Below the pieces are notes generated by a model. That model was not told the DNA's origin, made no database searches, and worked only from the letters and a program-made list of their open reading frames with translations. Below are positions 33,567 through 41,811 of a DNA stretch of 42,539 bases, one piece after another. The stretch's first letter is position 1. The number at the start of each line of letters is the position of its first letter. Both the position numbers and the translations under genes were made by a program. Origin of the DNA: an uncultured Bacteroidales bacterium (GTDB taxonomy: Bacteria > Bacteroidota > Bacteroidia > Bacteroidales > P3); the NCBI GenBank assembly GCA_947165255.1, contig CAMUZR010000022.1, forward strand, positions 1-42,539, written 5' to 3'.

Positions 33567-34010
33567 TTACTGGGCGGCATTATAGTGCTCATCGGTGATG
33601 CTGAAGGTGAGTTTTCCGTAGTAGGGGTTGCCTTTGAAGGGGGAGCTTTCTTTGCGTTTTTCCTCATAGGTGTAATTCTGCCCGCTGAAGTTGTAGGGGC
33701 TGATGCCGGTGGTGTCGTCTTTGTGGTAGGTCACCTGGCGCGAGTTGTCGAAACGCACGACGACGCTGTCGCCATAGTACCAAGCGAACTCATTTATGCC
33801 GAATTCTAGGCTTGCCCCGCCGAGTCCGTCGTGATGCTTTATTACTTTCTCCTCGCCTGCGGCAAGGGTCAGCTCCGTGTCGCCACTCGGGACGATGGTG
33901 ACAGAGTGAGAGGAGCTGTTGCTGAGGACTATGTCCTCTTCAAATCCGGGGTCGCAGGCGGCCATCATCAGAGCCGCGGCTGCCACCATGAGTGTGTTTC
34001 TTAGTTTCAT
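33567..34010 (-). CDS. Lipoprotein of unknown function
   Basis: 147-aa lipoprotein with signal MKLRNTLMVAAAALMMAAC (C19 lipidated). The mature part starts DPGFEEDIVLSNSSSHSVTIVPSGD and looks all-beta, with segments like LTLAAGEEKVIKHHDGLG typical of small beta-sandwich lipoproteins. There is no family I can name. ATG 34010 is chosen over upstream in-frame starts because it opens the signal peptide. It is in the sigma-factor operon, 25 bp from the gene upstream and 24 bp from the one downstream. Confidence 0.78.
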   Translation of the reverse strand: MKLRNTLMVAAAALMMAACDPGFEEDIVLSNSSSHSVTIVPSGDTELTLAAGEEKVIKHHDGLGGASLEFGINEFAWYYGDSVVVRFDNSRQVTYHKDDTTGISPYNFSGQNYTYEEKRKESSPFKGNPYYGKLTFSITDEHYNAAQ

Positions 34011-34035
34011 TTCTATAGAGTTTTTATGTGTTTCT

Positions 34036-34545
34036 TTATTTGTGTCGATAAGCATAGGTGCAGGTGATTTCGCATCCGGCGGGCAGGCTTCCGTCGGCGA
34101 GTTTGAAGGAGAGGGACAGGGTGGAGTCAGTGAGGCTGAGCACCTGCCACTTTTTCATCTCCCAGTTGGCGTCGGTCAGCATCAGGGTGTTGCCGTATTC
34201 GGATAGGGCCCAGAGGAATGTTTGTTCTTGGTACATCAGGGCATCCAAACCTAGGAACTGGTTATAGGTGTTGAACTCTATGTAGGCCGTTCCGTCGGCC
34301 ATAAAACGGAGGTTGTGCACCATGGGGTATTCGGGGTCGACGATGGTTGTGTCTTTCGAAACGGGGGAGGTGATGTGCCACTCTTCCAGTCCGCCCTGGT
34401 AGTCCCATGCGCCCTGGAGCATGGCAGCCGCTTGTGCTGGGCTTATTGTGTTGGTGTCGGTCATGCTAATTTCCTTCGCGCACGACGAGAGGAACATAAG
34501 GCCTACGATGAAGGCTATTGTTTTGAATTGAATTGTGTATTTCAT
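34036..34545 (-). CDS. Lipocalin-like lipoprotein
   Basis: 169-aa lipoprotein with C22 lipidated (LSSC). The mature part resembles lipocalin-like Bacteroidota lipoproteins: LQGAWDYQGG near residue 44, then strands ending in MLTDANWEMKKWQVLSLTDSTLSLSF, a frequent pattern for this eight-stranded fold. Ligand and function unknown. It follows the barrel protein by 25 bp in the same operon. Confidence 0.76.
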   Translation of the reverse strand: MKYTIQFKTIAFIVGLMFLSSCAKEISMTDTNTISPAQAAAMLQGAWDYQGGLEEWHITSPVSKDTTIVDPEYPMVHNLRFMADGTAYIEFNTYNQFLGLDALMYQEQTFLWALSEYGNTLMLTDANWEMKKWQVLSLTDSTLSLSFKLADGSLPAGCEITCTYAYRHK

Positions 34546-34570
34546 ATTTTGTTTTTGTTAAAAAGGTTTC

Positions 34571-35641
34571 TCAGTCGGCCAGTGCGTTGAACAGATTGAT
34601 GCGAAAGCCGAAGGCAATGTGGTGGGGCGAGAAGGGCACTGCGGGTGGTGGGAAGAGGATGTCGTTGACAATGGGGGTCAGCCCCACCTCGGTATAGACG
34701 CCCAACATGCCGAAGTTGGCACTCAGCCGCGCCATGAGCTGGAAGTGGTTGGCGGGCACATCCTGGGCGTAGGAGGCACTGATATTCTGGTCGCTGACAG
34801 TGGTGTTGAAATTGCGTGTGAAGGTGTTGTTGAGGATGAATTGCGGAATGAGTTCCAACTGAAGGTTGGTCGAATGTTTATTTTTGTTGGGGAAGTAGGT
34901 GAAGTGGATGGGTAGGTCGATAGAGGTGATGAGCATCTCGCTTTCCCACGAGCCGTTGGAAGGCGAGTTGTAACCTTCGAGGGTGAGAGCCCCATCTGTG
35001 CTGGTGAGATTGGTGTTGGGGGAGGAAAAGAGGTAGGAGTTGAGATGGATTTGGGCTCCAAATCCTGCGCCGATGCGGTCGTTCATGATGGGGGAGTAGG
35101 CCAATTTGGCGCTGATGTTGTTCAGTGCTTCCATTTTTGTGGGGTTGCGGTTGGGGGTTATCCAGCGGCAGGCTCCGAAGAAGTAGTCTAGATGGAAACG
35201 GTGGGAGGCGTTGTATTTCTTTTGCTGGGCGATGTTCTCGGTGGCAATGGTGTGGCCGCTCTCGGAGGCAATGCTGAAGTGCCCGTTCTCGTATACTTTG
35301 CCGTTGAAGAAAATCAGAGCGTTGCCCTTTGCGTCGAAGGTCAGCTGGGCGCTCGTGCCGCCACGGCCGGCAGAGGTGCCCACGTAGAGGGTCATGTTGT
35401 CAGCGGCCGGGGTGGTGGTCAGGTGGTTGCCCTCGATTACCACCAGCCGGGCGGTGTCGGACAGGGCGGTGCCTTTGTAGGCCACCCAGTTGCAGCTGTC
35501 CTGCGAGAGCCGGACGATGCAGTTGCCGGACACGGTCAGGTGGTTGATTTCGCGCTGCAGGTTCTGGCGGTAGGTGGTCGTTTGGGCAGCAACCATGGCG
35601 GCCAAGGCCATAATGGTTAGGATGGAAACTATTCTTTTCAT
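34571..35641 (-). CDS. Outer-membrane barrel protein with GIN-like head domain
   Basis: 356-aa exported protein (signal MKRIVSILTIMALAAMVAAQ). Residues about 30-110 (INHLTVSGNCIVRLSQDS ... LVVIEGNHLTT ... TLYVGTS) resemble a degenerate DUF2807 GIN/auto-transporter head domain made of short beta turns. From about residue 150 a beta-barrel-like part follows, rich in strands such as RIGAGFGAQIHLNSYLF and ending HHIAFGFRINLFNALAD. It is third in the operon, 11 bp after the anti-sigma gene, which suggests that it is the main envelope target or sensor partner of that system. Function unknown. Confidence 0.8.
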   Translation of the reverse strand: MKRIVSILTIMALAAMVAAQTTTYRQNLQREINHLTVSGNCIVRLSQDSCNWVAYKGTALSDTARLVVIEGNHLTTTPAADNMTLYVGTSAGRGGTSAQLTFDAKGNALIFFNGKVYENGHFSIASESGHTIATENIAQQKKYNASHRFHLDYFFGACRWITPNRNPTKMEALNNISAKLAYSPIMNDRIGAGFGAQIHLNSYLFSSPNTNLTSTDGALTLEGYNSPSNGSWESEMLITSIDLPIHFTYFPNKNKHSTNLQLELIPQFILNNTFTRNFNTTVSDQNISASYAQDVPANHFQLMARLSANFGMLGVYTEVGLTPIVNDILFPPPAVPFSPHHIAFGFRINLFNALAD

Positions 35642-35652
35642 TTTTTTCTGTA

Positions 35653-36420
35653 TTATTCGTCTTGAGAGATATTTGCTTGTGCCAATTGGTCGTAACTGGT
35701 GTCGGAAAACAGTTCGTACCTAAGAAAATCGCGAATGGTCTGGCGGGTGTTGGCCAGGTTCCTTCTAAAGTTCATGGCCAGATGCACTATGAGGGGCTGC
35801 CGGGTTTCCGAAGCGTTGGGCACCTCGAGGGCCAGGTTGTCCACCAGAACTAGGTCTCGCACCTCGGCTATCTGCTGGCACTCGACCACTTCTGGCAGGG
35901 GGAGGTGTGCCTCCTGGGCAATGAGATTGTCCTCGGCGGGCATCGTCTCGGCCACTGTTGCTGCCAGGGATGCGGCCGGCCTGTAGTCCGTCTCAGCTTT
36001 GGCAACAGCCTGCGGGGCATGACTTTGGCGGCGCTGGACTTGCATTGGCAGGGACGGCTGGGCGGTTTGAATGGCGGGGCTATCTTGGGCGGGAAGTACC
36101 TCCGTCAGAGGTTGAGAGGGTGTGGCAACGGCCAATGTGGAGCCATCCCCCTCCGCCGGACTTATGAAAAGGAATGCCCCGCTCACCAGCACAGCAGCCA
36201 AGCATGCCGCTGCCGCCCATACCCACAGGGGATGCCGCCGCACAGGGGTGGCCGGAGGCTGGGCCGTCACCACCAGCGTGGGGTCGTAATAGGCCTCCAT
36301 CTCTTCGCGAATGTCGGGATGCTCGAGCAGGAAGCGCTCCACCTCAGTGCAGGCCGTGCTGTCCAGTTCGCCCTCATGGTAGAGAAAGAGGTAGCTCTCG
36401 TAATTCTCTAGCGTGATCAT
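35653..36420 (-). CDS. Membrane anti-sigma factor
   Basis: 255-aa single-pass membrane protein. Residues 1-60 (MITLENYESYLFLYHEGELD...VERFLLEHPDIREEMEAYY) look like the cytoplasmic anti-sigma helical domain common in Bacteroidota. A membrane helix lies at about residues 64-87 (PLWVWAAAACLAAVLVSGAFLF). The remaining 165 residues are periplasmic, low-complexity and Ala/Pro/Gln-rich, then helical near the end (NLANTRQTIRDFLRYELF). Its ATG overlaps the sigma-factor stop by 4 bp (36417-36420), typical of a sigma/anti-sigma pair. The role is inferred from position and topology. Confidence 0.85.
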   Translation of the reverse strand: MITLENYESYLFLYHEGELDSTACTEVERFLLEHPDIREEMEAYYDPTLVVTAQPPATPVRRHPLWVWAAAACLAAVLVSGAFLFISPAEGDGSTLAVATPSQPLTEVLPAQDSPAIQTAQPSLPMQVQRRQSHAPQAVAKAETDYRPAASLAATVAETMPAEDNLIAQEAHLPLPEVVECQQIAEVRDLVLVDNLALEVPNASETRQPLIVHLAMNFRRNLANTRQTIRDFLRYELFSDTSYDQLAQANISQDE

Positions 36421-36908
36421 ATCTTGTTTTCGTTTAGTTTCAAATATGCTTTTTTAAAGTTCACCCTTGCCCGGTAAAGAATGCCTGTCACTTGCGTCTC
36501 GCTCATGTCGGTCAGCTGGGCAATTTCCTTATAATGGTAACCCTCCACGTCTTTCATCAGCAGAATGGCCCGCTGCTGCTCATTCAGTTGGTTCAGTGCC
36601 ATTTGGGTGGCATCGTGCAGTTCGTAGTTATCGTGCTGCCTGTACCATTTTTCCCCGGCAATCTCGGCGGCAATGGCCTGGAACCTCATCTCGTGCCTGT
36701 GCAGGTCCACCAGTTCCCTGTACATCACCCTCACCAGCCAGCCCTTTGCCTTTTCGGCCTCTACCTCACCGAGGTGGGTCCAAAGGCTCACCAGGGCGTC
36801 CTGCACAACGTCCCATGCCCCGTCGCCGTCGGCGGTATAACGCACGGCAAAACGGTACAGGTCCTCTCGGCAGCTTTGGGCAATCCTTATGTATTCCTTC
36901 TCGACCAT
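36417..36908 (-). CDS. ECF-type RNA polymerase sigma factor
   Basis: 163-aa extracytoplasmic-function sigma factor. Region 2 is at about residues 10-75 (YRFAVRYTADGDGAWDVVQDALVSLWTHL), and region 4 at about 105-155, with a helix-turn-helix containing LNEQQRAILLMKDVEGYHYKEIAQLTDMSETQVTGILYRARVN. It heads a ten-gene operon on the minus strand. Upstream DNA has a 5-bp palindrome (36933-36945) and a GGGGTATTATACG stretch that could include its own promoter. Expected to be held inactive by the membrane protein encoded next. Confidence 0.93.
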   Translation of the reverse strand: MVEKEYIRIAQSCREDLYRFAVRYTADGDGAWDVVQDALVSLWTHLGEVEAEKAKGWLVRVMYRELVDLHRHEMRFQAIAAEIAGEKWYRQHDNYELHDATQMALNQLNEQQRAILLMKDVEGYHYKEIAQLTDMSETQVTGILYRARVNFKKAYLKLNENKI

Positions 36909-36960
36909 TCACTTAATAAACGTATAATACCCCCGAAATATTCGGCCACCCCTAAATTTT
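36909..36960 (-). promoter_or_regulatory. Control region of the sigma-factor operon with palindrome
   Basis: CCGAA (36933-36937) and TTCGG (36941-36945) form a perfect palindrome with a 3-bp centre. On the minus strand it is followed by GGGGTATTATACG and the ATG at 36908. No TAnnTTTG is present, which fits a promoter read by an alternative sigma factor. Confidence 0.45.
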
Positions 36961-37041
36961 TTTTAAGAAAATCTTTCGACCATTAGTAAATATTTCACTT
37001 TCGGGGCAATAAAAAGAACCATGTTACGTTTTGGGAACAAA

Positions 37042-38277
37042 ATGACTAACAAGCGCAAGATTATCAACGACCCGGTCTACGACGGGTTCCTCACCATAGA
37101 GGACGACATTATTTTCGATGTCATCTCCCACCCCTTTTTCCAGCGTCAGCGCCGTATCAAGCAGCTTGGATTCACCTGCCTCGTCTACCCGGGCGCCATG
37201 CACACCCGTTTCAGCCACATGCTCGGCGCCTTGAACCTTATGAACCGTGCCCTCGAAGTGCTGAAAGTCAAAGGCGTGGAAATGACCCGCGACGAAGTCT
37301 TAGGGGCCAAGCTGGCCATACTCATGCACGACATAGGCCACGGTCCTTTCTCCCACACCTCCGAGCACACCCTTGCCGACATGCCCCACGAGGTCTGCTC
37401 CCGTCTTTTCATGCAGCGCCTCAACCAGACTTTCGGCGGGAGCCTCACCACCGCCATCAGTATTTTCGATGACACCTACCCCAAGCACTTCCTTCACCAG
37501 CTTGTGAGCAGCCAGCTCGACATGGACCGACTTGACTATCTGGGCCGCGACAGTTTCTTCACCGGCGTCAGCGAGGGCATTGTCGGCACCGACCGCATCA
37601 TCAGTATGCTCAACGTCAAAGACGACGAACTGGTGGTTGACGAGAAAGGCATCTATTCCGTTGAAAAATTCATCATTTCGCGCCGACTCATGTACTGGCA
37701 GGTCTACCTCCACAAGACGGTCATTGCAGCCGACAACCTCCTCCTCGGCATCCTCCGCCGTGCCCGCGAGCTGGCCGCCGCTGGCCAAAGCCTCCATATC
37801 GACGGCCTCCCGCTCCTCGACTTCCTCACCCACCACTATACGGAGCAGGACTTCCGTTCCCGCCCCGAACTCCTCGACCACTTTGCCCTCCTCGACGACA
37901 GCGACATAGACATGGCCGTCAAATGCTGGCTCTCCCACCCCGACACCGTCCTCCGCACCCTTTCGGACCACCTCGTCAATCGCCACCTCAGCGCCATCCG
38001 CGTTTCGGCGCAACCCTTCAGCCCCGAGGCGTTACAAACTTTCCGCACACAGGCCCAGCTCCTCTACGGCATAGACCCCCACGAGAGCGAATACTTCGTC
38101 GGCACAGGCATCTTACGCAACCACGCCTACGACTATAACGACCAGGAAATCAAAGTCCTTTTCAAAGACGGCTCCTGCCGCGACATAGGCGACGCCTCCG
38201 ACCAGCTTGACCGTCATTTTCTCGAAAAACAAGTCACCAAATACTATATTTTCTACCCCAAAGAGCTCATCTCCTAA
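37042..38277 (+). CDS. HD-domain phosphohydrolase (dNTPase-like)
   Basis: Predicted metal-dependent phosphohydrolase of the HD superfamily, related to dGTPase/SAMHD1-like enzymes, 411 aa from ATG 37042. The HD motif is H96-D97 in LMHDIGHGPFSH; an upstream His is in HTRFSHMLGAL, and the final Asp is in DMDRLDYLGRD. Homologues usually begin close to KRKIINDPVY, so ATG 37042 is preferred; ATG 37021 is in frame and possible. The gene is divergent from the sigma-factor operon with a 112-134 bp spacer. A nucleotide substrate is likely but not provable from sequence. Confidence 0.9.
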   Translation: MTNKRKIINDPVYDGFLTIEDDIIFDVISHPFFQRQRRIKQLGFTCLVYPGAMHTRFSHMLGALNLMNRALEVLKVKGVEMTRDEVLGAKLAILMHDIGHGPFSHTSEHTLADMPHEVCSRLFMQRLNQTFGGSLTTAISIFDDTYPKHFLHQLVSSQLDMDRLDYLGRDSFFTGVSEGIVGTDRIISMLNVKDDELVVDEKGIYSVEKFIISRRLMYWQVYLHKTVIAADNLLLGILRRARELAAAGQSLHIDGLPLLDFLTHHYTEQDFRSRPELLDHFALLDDSDIDMAVKCWLSHPDTVLRTLSDHLVNRHLSAIRVSAQPFSPEALQTFRTQAQLLYGIDPHESEYFVGTGILRNHAYDYNDQEIKVLFKDGSCRDIGDASDQLDRHFLEKQVTKYYIFYPKELIS

Positions 38278-38333
38278 TCCCGAGTTCTGAACAAAGTGGG
38301 TCAGTTACAAAACCTTCAATCGATTTTTAAAAA

Positions 38334-39695
38334 ATGAACGTCCATTTCATAGCCATCGGCGGCAGCGCCATGCACAACCTGGCCATCGCCCTCCACCTGA
38401 AAGGCTACCACGTCACGGGCTCCGATGACGAAATCTTCGACCCCGCCCGCAGCCGCCTCCAACGCTACGGGCTCCTGCCCGACAGTTTCGGCTGGCATCC
38501 CGAGCGCATCACCCCCAACCTCGACGCCATCGTGCTGGGTATGCATGCCCGTGCTGACAATCCCGAGTTGTTGCGGGCACAGGAGTTGGGTGTCAAGATA
38601 TACAGCTACCCCGAATACCTTTACGAGCAGTCGAAGGACAAGACCCGCATAGTCATTGGCGGCAGCCACGGCAAGACCACCACCACGGCCATGATTCTGC
38701 ACGTGCTGCAGCACTGCGGCATCGAGGCCGACTATATGGTAGGCGCGCAGTTGGAAGGTTTTGAGGTGATGGTGCGCCTCAGCGACACCGCGAAGGTGAT
38801 GGTGATCGAAGGGGACGAATACCTCACTTCGCCTATCGACCGCCGCCCCAAGTTCCACCTCTACAAGCCCCATGTGGCCATTGTCACCGGCATCGAGTGG
38901 GACCACATTAACGTCTTCCCCACTTTTGAGATATACAAGGACCAGTTTGCCCAATTTGTCAACCTGATAGAACCCGGCGGCCGGCTCATCTATTGCAACG
39001 ACGACCCCGAGGTGCGCGACGTGGCAATGAAAAACAGCCGTACCGACATTGCCAAGCAGCCCTACGACGTGCCCCCCCATGCTGTGGAAAACGGCACTAC
39101 CTACCTCACCCACAATGGCAAACGAGTGCCATTGAAAATCTTCGGCCGACACAACCTGCTGAACCTCACCGCAGCACGCTATGCCTGCAATAGCCTGGGC
39201 GTCACCGACCAGCAGTTCGACCTTGCCATTCAGTCCTTCCACGGCGCCAGCAAACGCCTCGAGCTGGTCCGTCAGACCCCCAGCAGCGCCGTCTACAAAG
39301 ACTTCGCCCACGCTCCCTCCAAGCTCCGCGCCACCATTGCCGCCATGAAGGAGCAGTACCCCTCCAGAAGGCTCGTAGCCTGCATGGAGCTGCACACCTT
39401 CAGCAGCCTCACGGCCGAATTTCTCAAACAGTATGCCGGCACTATGGATCGCGCCGATGTGCCCTTTGTTTACTACAGCCAGCATGCACTCCAGCTCAAA
39501 AAACTGCCCAACCTCGACCCCGAACAGGTGCGCGCCTCTTTTGCCAACGAGCGGGTGCGCGTCTTCACCGACTCGTCTCTTTTGGTCGAGGAACTGCGCC
39601 GCATGGATTGGACAGGGGCGAATCTGCTCATGATGTCCAGCGGCAACTTCGACGGCATTGATTTCAGCCAGTTGGCCGACGAACTGATTGGCTGA
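38334..39695 (+). CDS. mpl: UDP-N-acetylmuramate:L-Ala-gamma-D-Glu-meso-DAP ligase
   Basis: Cytoplasmic Mur-type ATP-dependent ligase that attaches a recycled tripeptide to UDP-MurNAc for peptidoglycan recycling. The 453-aa length is right for Mpl. The N-terminal Rossmann-like domain has IAIGGSAMHNLAIALHLKG, followed by the ATP loop GGSHGKTTTTAM (K114), a central EGDEYLTSPIDRRPKF segment typical of Mpl, GIEWDHINVF, and the C-terminal domain with RLELV and DFAHAPSKLRATI. The DFAHAPSK motif separates Mpl from MurC (DYAHHP). It is 56 bp after the HD gene and 39 bp before the Smr protein gene. Confidence 0.93.
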   Translation: MNVHFIAIGGSAMHNLAIALHLKGYHVTGSDDEIFDPARSRLQRYGLLPDSFGWHPERITPNLDAIVLGMHARADNPELLRAQELGVKIYSYPEYLYEQSKDKTRIVIGGSHGKTTTTAMILHVLQHCGIEADYMVGAQLEGFEVMVRLSDTAKVMVIEGDEYLTSPIDRRPKFHLYKPHVAIVTGIEWDHINVFPTFEIYKDQFAQFVNLIEPGGRLIYCNDDPEVRDVAMKNSRTDIAKQPYDVPPHAVENGTTYLTHNGKRVPLKIFGRHNLLNLTAARYACNSLGVTDQQFDLAIQSFHGASKRLELVRQTPSSAVYKDFAHAPSKLRATIAAMKEQYPSRRLVACMELHTFSSLTAEFLKQYAGTMDRADVPFVYYSQHALQLKKLPNLDPEQVRASFANERVRVFTDSSLLVEELRRMDWTGANLLMMSSGNFDGIDFSQLADELIG

Positions 39696-39734
39696 TTTTT
39701 CATCTATTGTGATAAGAAAGATAATAATAGCAGT

Positions 39735-40496
39735 ATGACTAAATTTCAGATAGGGGACAAGGTAAAGTTCCTCAACAGTATCGGTGGCGGAGTGGTCACC
39801 AAAATCACTAACGATTTCATCTTTGTGCGCGACGACACGGGTTTCGATATGCCTATGCCCGCCAACGAGCTGATACGTATGGCCGACATGAGCGGGGTGG
39901 GTAAGGTTTTTAACCAGGACGTTCCGGGTGATATGCCTTCGCCCGAAGAGGCTCGCCGCATGGCCGAGGCCGAGTCGAAAGCCGCCGCCCGCGAGCAGGA
40001 GCAGAATCGCAAACTCAAAGAGAAATACACCGGCCGCACAGACGACCGCGACGAGGACAAGCTGCTCGAAGAGAACATACGCCTCCGCTCCCAGGTGGCC
40101 AACCTCCAAGACCAGATAAAAAGCCTTAAAAGCCGCCTCGCCCAGCTCCAGACACAGAACGCACAGAAACTCAACGAGAACATCCTCCTGCAGTACATGA
40201 CCCGACCCGGTGAAGCCGAGGTCGACCTGCACATCGAGGCTCTTACCGACCATCCCGAGAAACTCAGCGACATCGAGAAGCACGAGCTCCAGAAACGTTT
40301 CTTCCGCACCTGCCTCAACCATGCCCTCCTCAACGGATTCAAAAAGGTAGTCTTCATCCACGGCGTCGGCCGTGGAGTACTCAAAACCGAGATACAGAAA
40401 GAGCTCGACCTTTACGACAACCTCCAATACGTCGACGCCCCTATGTCTCTCTACGGCTCCGGCGCCACCGAAGTCTATTTCAAAACTAAACAATAA
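39735..40496 (+). CDS. KOW-like / coiled-coil / Smr-domain protein
   Basis: 253-aa protein. Residues 1-50 (FQIGDKVKFLNSIGGGVVTKI) match the N-terminal beta domain of Bacteroidota DUF2027/MutS2-like proteins. Residues about 70-150 are an Ala/Glu/Arg/Lys-rich coiled coil. Residues about 165-253 are an Smr domain: VDLHIEAL, then FIHGVGRGVLKTEI, and a terminal GATEVYF strand. Smr domains bind or nick branched nucleic acid or cut RNA. Homologues I know are about 340-400 aa and have a DUF2027 sandwich domain in the middle; here the coiled coil stands in its place. It lies 39 bp after mpl. Confidence 0.85.
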   Translation: MTKFQIGDKVKFLNSIGGGVVTKITNDFIFVRDDTGFDMPMPANELIRMADMSGVGKVFNQDVPGDMPSPEEARRMAEAESKAAAREQEQNRKLKEKYTGRTDDRDEDKLLEENIRLRSQVANLQDQIKSLKSRLAQLQTQNAQKLNENILLQYMTRPGEAEVDLHIEALTDHPEKLSDIEKHELQKRFFRTCLNHALLNGFKKVVFIHGVGRGVLKTEIQKELDLYDNLQYVDAPMSLYGSGATEVYFKTKQ

Positions 40497-40565
40497 TAAT
40501 CAGAATCATCTGAATAATCGGATTATTCCGAAAGTTCCGAATAATCTGATAAAAAACCATCTTTC
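40497..40565 (+). promoter_or_regulatory. Nested alternative hairpins upstream of ispG
   Basis: GAATAATC (40512-40519), GATTATTC (40521-40528) and GAATAATC (40539-40546) are three mutually complementary blocks; the middle one can pair with either flank. A poly-A stretch at 40551-40556 and the ispG ATG at 40566 follow. No T-tract makes it a terminator. It may be a leader switch or a protein binding site. Confidence 0.5.
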
Positions 40566-41708
40566 ATGAGCAAACAAATCACCATTGGCAACCTCACCCT
40601 CGGCGGCGGAGCCCCCATCCGAGTACAGTCTATGACCAACACCGACACCATGGACACCCGCGCCACCGTCGAACAAACCCTCCGTCTAGTCGAGGCCGGC
40701 TGCGAACTGGTGCGCATCACCGCACCTGACGTCCGTGCCGCCCAAAACCTCTACGACATCAAAAACCAGCTGGCCCAGCACGGCTGCCACGTTCCCCTCG
40801 TTGCCGACATACACTTCAACCCCCAGGCCGCCGAAGTGGCCGCCACCATTGTTGAGAAAGTGCGCGTAAACCCCGGCAACTACACCGACCGCAACACCGG
40901 CCGCACCCACTTCACCGACCAAGAATACGCCGACGAACTCAACCGCATCGGCGACAAGATGGCTCGCCTCATCGACATCTGCAAGGCCCACCACACCGCC
41001 ATGCGCATCGGCACCAACCACGGATCGCTCAGCGAGCGCATCCTCTCGCGCTACGGCAATACCCCTGAGGGCATGGCACAATCCGCTATCGAGTTCGCCC
41101 AAGTCTGCCATCAGCAGGACTATCACCAGCTCGTCTTTTCCATGAAGGCCAGCAACGTTAAGGTGATGGTGCAGAGCACACGTCTCTTCGTCCAGAAGAT
41201 GCATGCCCTCGGCATGGACTACCCCATCCACCTCGGTGTCACAGAGGCCGGCGATGCCATGCAGGGCCGCCTCAAAAGTGCCGCCGGCATCGGTGCCCTC
41301 CTCATCGACGGCATCGGCGATACCATCCGCGTATCCCTCACCGAAGACCCCGTCGCAGAAATTCCTGTGGCCTACGACATCCTCCAGGCCGTCGGTGCCC
41401 GCATCAGCCAGTGTGAGTACATCGCCTGCCCCTCCTGCGGCCGCACCCAGTACGACATACAGCAGGCCCTGCAGCAAATCAAGACCCGCACTCAGCACCT
41501 TAAAGGCGTCAAAATTGGCGTCATGGGGTGCATAGTCAATGGTCCTGGAGAAATGGCAGACGCCCACTACGGCTACGTTGGCCAGGGCGCTGGCAAAATC
41601 ACTCTCTACAAAGGCCGCCAAGTGATGAAACGCAACATCGACCAAGCCGACGCCGTCGACGAACTAGTCAACCTCATCAAGCAAAACGGCGACTGGATAG
41701 AACCCTAA
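40566..41708 (+). CDS. ispG: 4-hydroxy-3-methylbut-2-enyl-diphosphate synthase, short form
   Basis: [4Fe-4S] enzyme of the MEP isoprenoid pathway that converts methylerythritol cyclodiphosphate to HMBPP. The 380-aa protein has the N-terminal TIM barrel (VQSMTNTDTMDTRATVEQ, VRVNPGNY, RIGTNHGSLS, FSMKASN, HLGVTEAG) and the C-terminal cluster domain with C288, C291 and C322, and E329 in NGPGE. The barrel has the sequence type of plant and Bacteroidota IspG, which normally carry a large inserted domain and reach about 600 aa or more; here the barrel runs directly into ISQCEYIACPSC near residue 280. All catalytic residues remain, so it should work like the short E. coli type. A terminator follows at 41735. 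Confidence 0.93.
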   Translation: MSKQITIGNLTLGGGAPIRVQSMTNTDTMDTRATVEQTLRLVEAGCELVRITAPDVRAAQNLYDIKNQLAQHGCHVPLVADIHFNPQAAEVAATIVEKVRVNPGNYTDRNTGRTHFTDQEYADELNRIGDKMARLIDICKAHHTAMRIGTNHGSLSERILSRYGNTPEGMAQSAIEFAQVCHQQDYHQLVFSMKASNVKVMVQSTRLFVQKMHALGMDYPIHLGVTEAGDAMQGRLKSAAGIGALLIDGIGDTIRVSLTEDPVAEIPVAYDILQAVGARISQCEYIACPSCGRTQYDIQQALQQIKTRTQHLKGVKIGVMGCIVNGPGEMADAHYGYVGQGAGKITLYKGRQVMKRNIDQADAVDELVNLIKQNGDWIEP

Positions 41709-41734
41709 CGTGCAGTTGCCCAAAATATAAGCAG

Positions 41735-41775
41735 GCGGGTGTCTCAAATAGTATGAAACACCCGCTTTCATTTTA
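41735..41775 (+). terminator. Terminator after ispG
   Basis: GCGGGTGT (41735-41742) pairs with ACACCCGC (41758-41765) across a 15-nt loop, followed by a T-rich stretch (41766-41775). Confidence 0.8.
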
Positions 41776-41811
41776 TCAGATACTGCGTAAGTTCGGGATA
41801 ACTTTGTGGCG

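Noticed and set aside
38316..40493. 725-aa antisense protein over mpl and the Smr gene
   Set aside because: Covers two real genes and their spacer; no recognisable features.
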